NCBI RefSeq assembly: GCF_001028175.1
Contig: NZ_AEJF01000124.1
Location: forward strand, 1 to 51,213
Direction: 5' to 3'
Length of the DNA stretch: 51,213 nucleotides
Source: Caballeronia mineralivorans PML1(12)
Lineage (GTDB): Bacteria > Pseudomonadota > Gammaproteobacteria > Burkholderiales > Burkholderiaceae
Shown: positions 41,762 through 50,132 of the stretch, one piece after another
Layout of the letters: each line of letters starts with the position of its first letter
Numbering within the stretch: the stretch's first letter is position 1
Notes under the pieces: generated by a model
What the model was told of the DNA's origin: nothing
Database searches by the model: none
What the model saw: only the letters and a program-made list of their open reading frames with translations
Position numbers and translations under genes: made by a program

Positions 41762-43333
41762 GTATTCCTCCGCACAACGTGGCGAGGTTTCGCCTTTGTG
41801 CAACCACGAGTTAATGACTTGCGATCCGCGCGATGCTCTCAGTTGCACCTATGCTTGTCCTGCGCGACCGCCTGAAGAAAGCCCCACGTGGTTAGTGCAC
41901 AATTCCACACGGTCGAAGCACAAAACGGGAGTTCTCCCGCGCATGGGAGAATTTGCGCATGAGGCATATGACGAAATTCAGTCGGCAGGCTCCGTAGCGC
42001 ACTGGACCTATCAACGCTCCATCGAACGGATATCGCATGATCATCTCGACTCCGGGCGGCGCTTAATTCAGAGCGTCCACTGGAGCACTCACTTCACGGA
42101 TTCAGTCGCTGGCGTCTTGTAGTGGCAGAACCACGGCGTCTTTTTCGACAGCACCCAAATTGGTACTGAAAAATAAGTTTTGAATGTGCTGATAGATTCG
42201 CGTGCCCATGCCGCGTCCTGAACGTATGTCCTACTGACCATATTCAGTAATGGTGTGGAGCTTGCGCGACGCGCCAATGTAATCCACATGCAGGCTGACG
42301 CCAGCCGCTCCAATCAGATCACCGGGATGTTCACGACTTGCACCGCGTCTGCAGGAACCCCACTGAGTCACAGGCACAGGCTTTTGTAGCAAAGCCTAGT
42401 CCATTGATTCGTATCGTACGCGGCCCAAATCATTTTTTCGTTCGGTAAAACCGGATATTGCTATGCGGGTTGACTGATTTATCTGTCGGGAATTCCTTAC
42501 GGCACCGTGCGTAGCAACCCGACCACATCCGTTGCGGCACTTTGTATGACCTCGAAGACGAGCGCCTGCTCTTCTGTCCGGGTGGAATAGATTCCGGCCG
42601 TGAGTATCTGTGTGCCCGGATTTTCGACCGAGCGGTCGAGAACGTCGATGAATGGACAGGCTGCAGTATCGAGCAAGAGGCGTCTGGTAAGGGTGTGTCG
42701 CCCGATTCGCCAGCAGTCGCCTTTGCCGCAATCCGCCGCCTGAGCGGATATCTGGGTAACACTATCCATGCTTACGCCGGTTCAACTGCCCAAAGCGCAA
42801 TCGAAACGAAGCAAAAATCGCACCATCGGACTTGCGCCGGCCAACGCGGCTCTTGCGTACGATGCGCTCGAATAGAGCATGGCAATGATCAATGAAATGC
42901 GAAACACCAACGGCGCACTCCGTTTCAGCGCATATCAGCCGCCAGTTATAAGCAAAGAATACCAGCCTGGCACAGACAGTTTCTCGTTCGCCGCTTTCTG
43001 TCTTTACCTCGTCTTTACCCTTCCCAAACAGGCGACCGCTTTGGCATTCGCTGAAGCAGCCATCCCGGTAATCGGCGCAATGCACCGTCAAGCGCTCGAC
43101 GCCTTGCCGCAAGGGTTTCAACTTTGTGATTTTCAGGAACTGAAGTCAGATTAATTCATCTGAGCAATACTATTGACATTCATCTGATGAATAATAGTGA
43201 CGAAGACTCCAGTACTCGACAACGATCGAATGTCCCAGGTGAGTCGATATTCCCAGCGAATGCAGTTCCGAAATCAATGTTATTGCGCGTGCGATTTAGG
43301 TTATCGAGGCGCTACAGTGAGGAAAGCATCAAC
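41762..43333. other. About 1.5 kb without a convincing gene
   Basis: Short frames exist, for example 42497-42769 minus (MDSVTQISAQAADCGKGD) and 42879-43154 plus (MAMINEMRNTNGALRF), but none has both a ribosome site and a recognisable family, and frames on the opposite strand are equally long. A 14-base palindrome CGGGAG-TT-CTCCCG is at 41926-41939. A regulatory-looking repeat cluster lies at 43154-43198, before the secreted propeller gene. The block may be decayed accessory DNA. Confidence 0.5.
43154..43198. promoter_or_regulatory. Repeat cluster upstream of the secreted propeller gene
   Basis: The decamer ATTCATCTGA occurs at 43154 and 43178, 24 bp apart. The second copy is part of a perfect palindrome ATTCATC-T-GATGAAT (43178-43192), itself framed by ACTATT (43169-43174) and AATAGT (43193-43198). 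A TTGACA hexamer lies at 43173-43178. It sits about 135 bp before the gene at 43334, a suitable place for an operator. Confidence 0.55.
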
Positions 43334-45253
43334 ATGATCAAGAAACGAAGCTATGCCGCATTCCTTGCCGCAGTGCTGATTGCTGCAATCGCACCCAATT
43401 GTCAGGCGCAGTACACCACCAACTGGGTCGCGAACACATTTGGGACCTACGCCACCCACGTGGGTAACGCCGCCCGCTCCATGTGGGTAGCGCCCGAGGG
43501 CGTCATTTATACAGCTTCCATGTGGGACGAAAACGAGGGCGGAGTCGCCATATACCGGAATGGCCAAAGCATAGGCTCCATAGGAATTCACAACCAGTTT
43601 CAGGGCGGCGCCATTACCGGGAATGCAACTTCAATCTTCACTGCTTTGCAAGCTACCAGAACTGACGGCGGTGGCAAGGTGGGGCGATTCGACCGAACCA
43701 GTCAAACTGAAGATCTTGTCATCTCCGTCAGCGCGCCGTCGACTGAGAAGCGGGCCGACGTAGTCACCGGACTCGCGACATCGGGCTCACTCCTTTATGC
43801 GAGCGATTTTCCGGGAAATCGGGTCAGGATTTTCACCACCGCCGGTGTCTGGCAGCAGGATATCAACGTCTCGGGTCCTGGCGCGCTCGCCGTGGACGGC
43901 GCAGGAAACATCTGGGTTGCTCAGAAGAGCGCGGGCACGATCCTCGAATTCAACCCGGCCGGCTCGCCGCTGAACACCATCCAGATGCCCGTTGGCTCTC
44001 AACCGTCCGCGCTGTATTTCGATGCGGCGACCGGGCATCTCATGGCCGGCGACGAGGGGCCCGACATGAACATCAAGATCTACAACATCGCGAGCGCTCC
44101 GGTTCAGGTTGGCACGTTTGGCATTCAAGGCGGATATCTCGACACCACGGCTGGAATCAAAGGCCAGGTCGGGGACAAGCGGTTCACCCGCGTCGCCGGC
44201 ATCGGCAAGGACTCTACCGGCAACCTGTATGTGCTCAACAACCCATGGGGCGGAACCTGGGATCTCGGCCGCAACGGTCAAACAGACATTCACGCCTACG
44301 ACAGCTCCGGCAACCTGCAATGGAAGCTTCAGGCCCTCAACTTCGAGGGGAGCGCCGCTCCGGACCCGGGTACAGACGGCGCCTACCTCTACGGCGGCAC
44401 CAACATTTACACGGGCGCGGCTGGAGGAACCTTCGTCGCGAACACCGTCGATCCAATCGACTATCCATCCGATCCACGCATCAACATCAACGATACCCAA
44501 CGCAACGAGCACTTCAGTCAACTCGCCAGCGTTGGCGGAAACCGGATTCTTGTGGCGTCCGGCCAGAACCCCGCTATCTTCTACTTCTTCCACTTCAACG
44601 CTGCGAATGGCTACATCGCCATACCGGATGGCTCGATTCCAGGGACAGCGTTCAATACGACTGTAGCGGTCACGGGCGGATTTTGCCTTGATAGCAAGGG
44701 AGACGTCTGGGCCGGTCTGGACAGGACGAACCGCATCTACCACTATCCGCTGACCGGTTTTGATGGCAACGGCAAGCCGACATGGGGAGCAGCCATCGTA
44801 GCTGCCACTCCGAGGACCGTCCTGCCATTGACGCGAATCATCTACCTGCCGGAAAGCGACACCATGATCCTGGCACAGGGAATTGTTGGGAGCACGGACT
44901 GGACGGCGATCGGAACGAGGGTCGAGGTGTATCACGGCTGGCTCGCAGGCAACACCACCGCTCCCAACCCCGTGATCAACCTCACCAGCGCCAATCCCAA
45001 GTCGATCACGGCAACCGGCAACTATCTCTTCGTCGGATACGTGCATACCGCGCCCAACATCGACGCCTTCAATCTCAACACAGGCAACCTGGACACCACG
45101 TTGACCAACAGCAGTCCCACCACAATTGACGTCGGCAATGACGTGGATTCGATGTACGGCCTCAGGTCGTACCTTCGATCAACCGGGGAGTACGTGGTCA
45201 CGAAGGACAACTACAACGGCTCCAGCATTGTTGTTTATCGTTGGACTCCCTGA
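43334..45253 (+). CDS. Secreted NHL/SMP-30-type beta-propeller protein
   Basis: A 639-residue protein with signal peptide MIKKRSYAAFLAAVLIAAIA, cleaved after the following PNCQA. The rest is rich in Gly, Asn and Thr with repeated blades of NHL type, for example GPGALAVDGAGNIWVAQKSAG, RVAGIGKDSTGNLYVLNNPWG and GGFCLDSKGDVWAGLDRTN. It ends SSIVVYRWTP with no anchor. The ATG at 43334 follows GAGGAAAG; the frame is open for 49 further codons upstream but without a signal-like start. Such propellers bind ligands or act as lactonases; no catalytic set was recognised. It is probably exported to the periplasm or outside. Confidence 0.85.
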   Translation: MIKKRSYAAFLAAVLIAAIAPNCQAQYTTNWVANTFGTYATHVGNAARSMWVAPEGVIYTASMWDENEGGVAIYRNGQSIGSIGIHNQFQGGAITGNATSIFTALQATRTDGGGKVGRFDRTSQTEDLVISVSAPSTEKRADVVTGLATSGSLLYASDFPGNRVRIFTTAGVWQQDINVSGPGALAVDGAGNIWVAQKSAGTILEFNPAGSPLNTIQMPVGSQPSALYFDAATGHLMAGDEGPDMNIKIYNIASAPVQVGTFGIQGGYLDTTAGIKGQVGDKRFTRVAGIGKDSTGNLYVLNNPWGGTWDLGRNGQTDIHAYDSSGNLQWKLQALNFEGSAAPDPGTDGAYLYGGTNIYTGAAGGTFVANTVDPIDYPSDPRININDTQRNEHFSQLASVGGNRILVASGQNPAIFYFFHFNAANGYIAIPDGSIPGTAFNTTVAVTGGFCLDSKGDVWAGLDRTNRIYHYPLTGFDGNGKPTWGAAIVAATPRTVLPLTRIIYLPESDTMILAQGIVGSTDWTAIGTRVEVYHGWLAGNTTAPNPVINLTSANPKSITATGNYLFVGYVHTAPNIDAFNLNTGNLDTTLTNSSPTTIDVGNDVDSMYGLRSYLRSTGEYVVTKDNYNGSSIVVYRWTP

Positions 45254-45364
45254 TCGCCGGTGGCCGTTGCGTCTGCGCGCCTGACGTCGGACAGACGTCC
45301 GCGCGCGTGAATGTGCACGATTAGCCGGCCTCTCCTGTCAGCCCGCGCTTCGACTATTGCGCCG

Positions 45365-45847
45365 CTATTGAATGACGAATTCGGTGAACAACACCTCCTG
45401 AACGCGTATCGGATTCCCGGGCACGCCATCGGCATTCTCAACAATCGCCAACAGCTCCTTCGCGAGCTTAAGCTTGCCGTCAATCCCCTCCAGATCCTCC
45501 GGTCGCTTTGCCGAGAGCGTCATCAGAATGCTGCTCCGCACTTCCGGCATGCGTTCAACCAGCGCAGCTTGCGACCTCCGATCCGTCAGTTCCAGCGTCA
45601 AGCCAATCCGAAGGTAATGCATGCTGTCGTCGGATTGAAGATTGACGGTCATTGTTTCCAACGGGAAAAATACTGGCGGCGCGGGTGCAGGGTTCTCCAA
45701 CTCACGCAAGTCCGGACCGTACAGCAGCAGATATGCAGCGCCCGCGCCAAGCAAAACGATAATGCCCATGGCAATTAGTAGACTGAGCTTGAGCTTGTCA
45801 CTCTTTACGGTAACTATGGGCTGCTCTGTTCCTGCGGGGCTTGCCAT
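45365..45847 (-). CDS. fliL: FliL-family protein, orphan
   Basis: A 160-residue protein with one transmembrane helix at about 20-43 and a periplasmic FliL domain: FFPLETMTVNLQSDDSMHYLRIGLTLEL, MPEVRSSILMTLSAKRPEDL, ending RVQEVLFTEFVIQ. FliL sits at the flagellar stator and tunes torque or swarming. Flagellar fliL genes normally precede fliM; no flagellar gene is visible here, so this may be a second, specialised copy. It is convergent with the propeller gene. Confidence 0.88.
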   Translation of the reverse strand: MASPAGTEQPIVTVKSDKLKLSLLIAMGIIVLLGAGAAYLLLYGPDLRELENPAPAPPVFFPLETMTVNLQSDDSMHYLRIGLTLELTDRRSQAALVERMPEVRSSILMTLSAKRPEDLEGIDGKLKLAKELLAIVENADGVPGNPIRVQEVLFTEFVIQ

Positions 45848-46093
45848 GATTGCGGACCTCTTTCTATCCTTTTGTCGCTGTACGGGCTGTACGGGCTGTA
45901 GAGGCTGAGCTCCATCGAATTCCCAAACAACGCGGTACGCCTATTTCATTCGTTACCGGTTTCGACGATGTGGCAGTGATGAGTGACACCGCCCAGCGGC
46001 GGCGTCATTTCTGGACTACATCTTCCCCGTCTGGAGCAAGTCGGTTCAGTCGCCCACGCTCGGCACAACAGGATAACAACACCCACGGAGTTC

Positions 46094-47368
46094 CTATTCA
46101 GAGCCGACACTTTCTGCGTTGATCAAGTCGGCATGAACCACATGACTATGCGCACTCTGTTGGTCGACCGTCGCCACAGCGACAGGGAGTGCTCCGGTTT
46201 CATTCTCTTGTGTTGCTGCGAGACCGGCATAAAGCGCGAGGCGTGTGCGAACTCTCGGTAACCTCCTTAGCAGGTTCTCGGCTCGCTGTTTAAGCCAGGG
46301 CCTGCAACGTATATAAGCGGCACCGTGACGCAATAAGACCTTTGCGATGTAATTGACCTTGCCAGGCAACCTGGCCACATTGCGCAACAAGACTCCCGCA
46401 CCCCGGACAGGAGACGATAACCGCCAGCTACTACTGCTCAACAGTGCAATCACATGTTCCTGGGAACGACGAGCCCGGTCTTCCGCGGCGATTACGCTCA
46501 AGTGAACTGCCCGCAGTTCCGCTTCCTGATCGCACCTGTGCGCCAGCAAAGCATTCACCGCTTCTTGATCGCGCCTTTGCGCCAGCAAAGCATTGACCTC
46601 TTCCATTCCCTTCGCCGAGACGGGCAACGGCGAGTGAAGTGTCAGCGACTCGGCAATTGCGGCCAGTTCGTTTCCAGCCTTCTTGAACGCGATGACCGCA
46701 TAATCCGGTGCTTGCATGAAGTTCTGATCGATCGACGACACTACTTTGTTGATCACGTCAGCACCCGGAAGTTCGTCCGGCACGAATTCCAGGTTGTTCT
46801 GCAAAAAGGCACGATTCACTGGCAACACAACAACGCGCGCGAACCCCGCGAACTCCGCAGCGAAGCCGAGAAGAGCTGACGGAAGGGGTCGCTCGTGCGT
46901 GGGATCGAGATAGAAAGTGCACGCGCCTACCAGCAGATTCGCCGGGTTCGGTGTCTCGAGCAGAAGCGCGCCGTCGTCATCAATCACCCGATGCGCTTCT
47001 CGTAAAAACAGCAGCAGGTTTTCAAAACCAAGATGCTCAACCACGTGGAATGCACTAACGAGCCCATAAGACTGGTCCGGCTGTTGCCGCAGATGCTCCA
47101 TGACGTCAGCCTTTGACACGTCGAGGCCAGCCTGTCGCGCCTGAGTCACGAACTCCTCGTTCATATCGAGACCTTCCGACTCGATACCGCGCTCCTCAAG
47201 TAATTCGAGCCATTCGGATCGGCCGCATCCGACGTCCAGGACCTTTTTTCGCACCCGCAAGCTAAGCGCGTCGACAAGCGGGAGATACAGGCTCTGACGC
47301 TCCTTGATGACCTGGCGGCTGCCCCTGAAGCGATCTTCCAGGGCTGAATAGAAATTATCCAATATCAT
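46094..47368 (-). CDS. SAM-dependent methyltransferase, WbdD-like N-terminus
   Basis: A 424-residue protein. The N-terminal MILDNFYSALEDRFRGSRQ and Rossmann motif VLDVGCGRSEWLEL (43-56), GLDMNEEFV and HVVEHLG match class I methyltransferases that cap O-antigen or other polysaccharides (WbdD type). Residues after about 250 form a helical region with a tandem 13-residue repeat (VNALLAQRRDQEA/VNALLAHRCDQEA) and a basic, possibly membrane-associating C-terminus. The ATG at 47368 is preferred (AAAGG upstream); a GTG at 47470 is in frame. No glycosyltransferase lies next to it, so the polysaccharide link is inference. Confidence 0.85.
   Translation of the reverse strand: MILDNFYSALEDRFRGSRQVIKERQSLYLPLVDALSLRVRKKVLDVGCGRSEWLELLEERGIESEGLDMNEEFVTQARQAGLDVSKADVMEHLRQQPDQSYGLVSAFHVVEHLGFENLLLFLREAHRVIDDDGALLLETPNPANLLVGACTFYLDPTHERPLPSALLGFAAEFAGFARVVVLPVNRAFLQNNLEFVPDELPGADVINKVVSSIDQNFMQAPDYAVIAFKKAGNELAAIAESLTLHSPLPVSAKGMEEVNALLAQRRDQEAVNALLAHRCDQEAELRAVHLSVIAAEDRARRSQEHVIALLSSSSWRLSSPVRGAGVLLRNVARLPGKVNYIAKVLLRHGAAYIRCRPWLKQRAENLLRRLPRVRTRLALYAGLAATQENETGALPVAVATVDQQSAHSHVVHADLINAESVGSE
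46521..46598. repeat. Tandem 39-bp repeat inside the methyltransferase gene
   Basis: Two copies, 46521-46559 and 46560-46598, 35 of 39 bases identical, encoding the 13-residue unit VNALLA(Q/H)R(R/C)DQEA. Confidence 0.9.
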
Positions 47369-47567
47369 GATCAACGGGCCTTTGCCGCACAGCGTCCAGG
47401 TTCGCCGAAGTGACCGGTCGGGATGCTTCTTCCAACGACGCGGGTAAGCGTATGAGGCGTCGAGATGCACCTTCGATCAGCACTGTGCGCAGAACGGTTC
47501 TTATATTAATTTTGTAATCCTAAGATAATGCGACTAACATTGCTTCGACAAGAATTTTTTCTGACTT

Positions 47568-47601
47568 ATATTCTGCATGCAGTCTGCATTATGCAGAATA
47601 T
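47568..47601. promoter_or_regulatory. Perfect dyad in an A/T-rich intergenic region
   Basis: ATATTCTGCAT and ATGCAGAATAT, 11-base arms separated by 12 bases that contain further TGCA/GCAT elements. It lies in unusually A/T-rich DNA (about 47500-47645) between the methyltransferase start and the SulP stop, so it may be an operator for the methyltransferase or a transcription-end structure for SulP. Confidence 0.6.
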
Positions 47602-47693
47602 TAAGTAAGGCGGTGCTTACCGAAAATTACGATTTATTGGTTTAGAAACACAGAGCCAATGCGAGTCTGCATGAGAGGCTCCCACTACCATGC

Positions 47694-49937
47694 TCAATGA
47701 TCGGCCCGCAGGGCCTCATCCGCGACGGCCAGCCGGGAAGCCATGACCTTGACAACGAAGCGATGAAATTGCTGAGCCGTGACAGCGTCGTCCTGCTCCA
47801 GCGCACGCAACGCTGCAAGCGACAAACGCCGCACGCGCGCCGGACCTTCGGCGTGCACATTCGCACTACGCGGCTTCTGCGAGTACACCGCCATTTCCCC
47901 GACAATCGTACCGGCTCCGAAGGAGCGCAGCCTGACCGATCCGCCCCCGACAAGCGGCAGTGAGACGGTAACCCGGCCCCGTTCGACGAAATACATTGCG
48001 TCGCCCGGCTCGCCGCGAAGAAACAGGGGTTGCCCCATGCCGATGTCGCATACCTCCAAGCAGGCCATCAGCATGTCAAGCGCATGCGGCGTGAAATGCA
48101 CCGCGAGCATTGCGTAGAAATTTTCCTCGCTGACGGGCAACGCGTGTGAATCTGCGGCGAGCAGCCGGTCCTCGACCCACTCCAGCCCGGCATCCAGCGT
48201 CGCGAACTCGTGAATCCGCAGGCTGAGCGTACCGGTCTTGGCGAGCAGGTCGCGCGAGCGTGCCGGCAGCGCAGTCAGCACGAGGTCCGCATCAATACCC
48301 GCGCACATGTGCCTCAGCTTCACGAAGCCGACCGATACCGACGCGTCCATTCCAGTCGTCGCAGCGAAGTCGAGCACCACGAAGCGAACCGGCGCGGGAC
48401 GATGCGCGGACAGTCGTTCACGCATGCGCTGCAGGATCGAATTGACGGTGCCGAAGAAAAGGAACCCTTGCAAACAGGTACCGCACACCTGTGTACCGAG
48501 TTCGCGCAGCCGCTGGGTTTGCTCGATGCTACGTTCGACGTTCGATGTCCGGGTGCTGGCGTCGAACTCCAGACGCACGCAACTGGCACGGCCATACAGC
48601 AGCGCGAACATCACGCACGCGGCGATGACGCCCGCGACCACACCCGTGACGACGCCGTAGACTGCCACCATGCCCAGGATCACGGGTATCAGCAGGTACT
48701 CATGCCAGTTGAGCTTGCTGTACGCGGTGACCAGCCACTGTATCAACAGGCGCAGCCCCAGGAAAAGTTGCAGCCCGACCAGCACCGGCACAGGAAACAG
48801 CGCCACCAGATCCGGCGATACAGCCAGCAGGATCAGGCAGGCGAGCGATGCGAACACGCCCGCCATCCGGCTCGTCGCGCCCGCGCGCACATTGAGGAGC
48901 GAGCGGTTGAAAGACTGATAGCCGACCATCCCGCCCAGCATGCCGCTAGCGATATTGGCAAGACCAGCGGCCCGCATCTCGCGGTTCAGGTCGACATCCT
49001 CGCCCGTCGCCGCGCCCATCGCCGTGGAATTCATCAGGATCGTGATCGCGGCAACCGACGTGACCACCAGGGTCTCGGGCAGATGCGCGCCGATAGCCGG
49101 CCAGTCGACATGGCTGTGCGCCAGCGAGGACGGCAAATGCAACGCTGGCAACTCCGGAACGTGGATCGGCCGCAGCGGTACATGAGGAAGCAACAGCCCC
49201 ATGTGACGCGCGTCGTCGACCGACAGGTCCGCGGCGTAGAGCAGAAAGTAGAAGAGCGCGATGCCGAAGGCAAGCGTCAGCGGCAGTACCGCCGCATGGT
49301 TCCACGCGCGCGAGAGCGTGGTGAGCAGCGCACCGACGACCACGGCAGGTGTCCACGCGAGCCAATGCAGCTGAGTCAGCAGAGCGAACAGCGTGCGCCA
49401 GTGCGGCGCTTCGCCGGTCAGCACGCGAAATGCGCCCGCGATCAGCAGATAACCTGTACCGGCGAGAAAACCGCCTACGACCGGATACGGCAGGAACTGC
49501 AGCGAGCGGCTGCGCTTGGACGACCCTATCGCATACAGGATCACGCCAGTCACGATCGAACATAGCGCGATCGCGATCAGCACCGTCAGCAGAATGGTTT
49601 GGGGCGAACCGCCGTCGGCACGCACGCTGCTCGCGACGCCTGCCGCCACACCGGCGAGAAAGGCCGTCGCATTGCTGTCCGGGCCGCCTATGTTCATGCG
49701 CATGGAACTGGTCAACGCGATCACCAGAGCGGTCACGACGCAACTCACCAAAGCGGTCGGCACCCCCAGTTCGGCGTAGCGCGCAAGATCCGCGCTGAAG
49801 ACCAGCGTGCCGAGGCTCATCGCATAACAGAGCATGACCAGTGTCGAAACCGCACCGGCAATCAGGTCGCCAATCAGCCCCCGGACGCGCAGGCGCGCGC
49901 GGACCTGGGTGGCGGAACCGGTTGTGCCTGGCTTCAC
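47694..49937 (-). CDS. SulP-family anion transporter with STAS and cyclic-nucleotide-binding domains
   Basis: A 747-residue protein. Residues 20-450 are the multi-helix SulP/SLC26 transport domain, with NIGGPDSNATAFLAGVAAG near 82-100 and GYQSFNRSLLNVRAGA near 339-354. Residues 475-595 are a STAS domain with GMDAS (Ser533 at the usual phosphorylatable position). Residues 610-735 are a CRP-like cyclic-nucleotide-binding domain whose phosphate cassette reads GEMAVYSQKPRSANV, with Glu681 and Arg690 kept. The start is a GTG at 49937 with GGGAGAG upstream; the frame is open further but overlaps the divergent cyclase. Substrate could be sulfate, bicarbonate or an organic acid. cNMP binding probably gates transport. 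Confidence 0.9.
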   Translation of the reverse strand: MKPGTTGSATQVRARLRVRGLIGDLIAGAVSTLVMLCYAMSLGTLVFSADLARYAELGVPTALVSCVVTALVIALTSSMRMNIGGPDSNATAFLAGVAAGVASSVRADGGSPQTILLTVLIAIALCSIVTGVILYAIGSSKRSRSLQFLPYPVVGGFLAGTGYLLIAGAFRVLTGEAPHWRTLFALLTQLHWLAWTPAVVVGALLTTLSRAWNHAAVLPLTLAFGIALFYFLLYAADLSVDDARHMGLLLPHVPLRPIHVPELPALHLPSSLAHSHVDWPAIGAHLPETLVVTSVAAITILMNSTAMGAATGEDVDLNREMRAAGLANIASGMLGGMVGYQSFNRSLLNVRAGATSRMAGVFASLACLILLAVSPDLVALFPVPVLVGLQLFLGLRLLIQWLVTAYSKLNWHEYLLIPVILGMVAVYGVVTGVVAGVIAACVMFALLYGRASCVRLEFDASTRTSNVERSIEQTQRLRELGTQVCGTCLQGFLFFGTVNSILQRMRERLSAHRPAPVRFVVLDFAATTGMDASVSVGFVKLRHMCAGIDADLVLTALPARSRDLLAKTGTLSLRIHEFATLDAGLEWVEDRLLAADSHALPVSEENFYAMLAVHFTPHALDMLMACLEVCDIGMGQPLFLRGEPGDAMYFVERGRVTVSLPLVGGGSVRLRSFGAGTIVGEMAVYSQKPRSANVHAEGPARVRRLSLAALRALEQDDAVTAQQFHRFVVKVMASRLAVADEALRADH

Positions 49938-50132
49938 GGCGCTCTCCCGATGACTGCGGGTCGACCCTCGGCTCGTCGAGTATCCGCCGCTGCGCGAGAC
50001 CGTGTCAATTTCCCCTTGGGTCGTTTCCCGTGCCCGTTTAATACAACGCGACGTACACTGTATTTCGAGGATCGACCTAGCGTGGCTGGTCATGCGCGCG
50101 TCAATTTCAGGGAACCGCTTTGGGCGACGGCG

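Noticed and set aside
42879..43154. 91-codon plus-strand frame (MAMINEMRNTN start)
   Set aside because: Equally long frame on the opposite strand, no recognisable family, weak start context.
43787..45046. 419-codon minus-strand frame inside the secreted propeller gene
   Set aside because: Antisense to repeats with a clear signal peptide on the plus strand; no family and no ribosome site.
45276..45306. GC-rich imperfect hairpin between the propeller and fliL genes
   Set aside because: Only five-base core arms (ACGTC/GACGT) with interrupted flanks and no T-tract; too weak to call a terminator.
48210..49565. 451-codon open frame on the plus strand opposite the SulP gene
   Set aside because: Rich in Arg, His and Gln with no domain, and exactly antisense to a clear transporter; a high-GC shadow frame.
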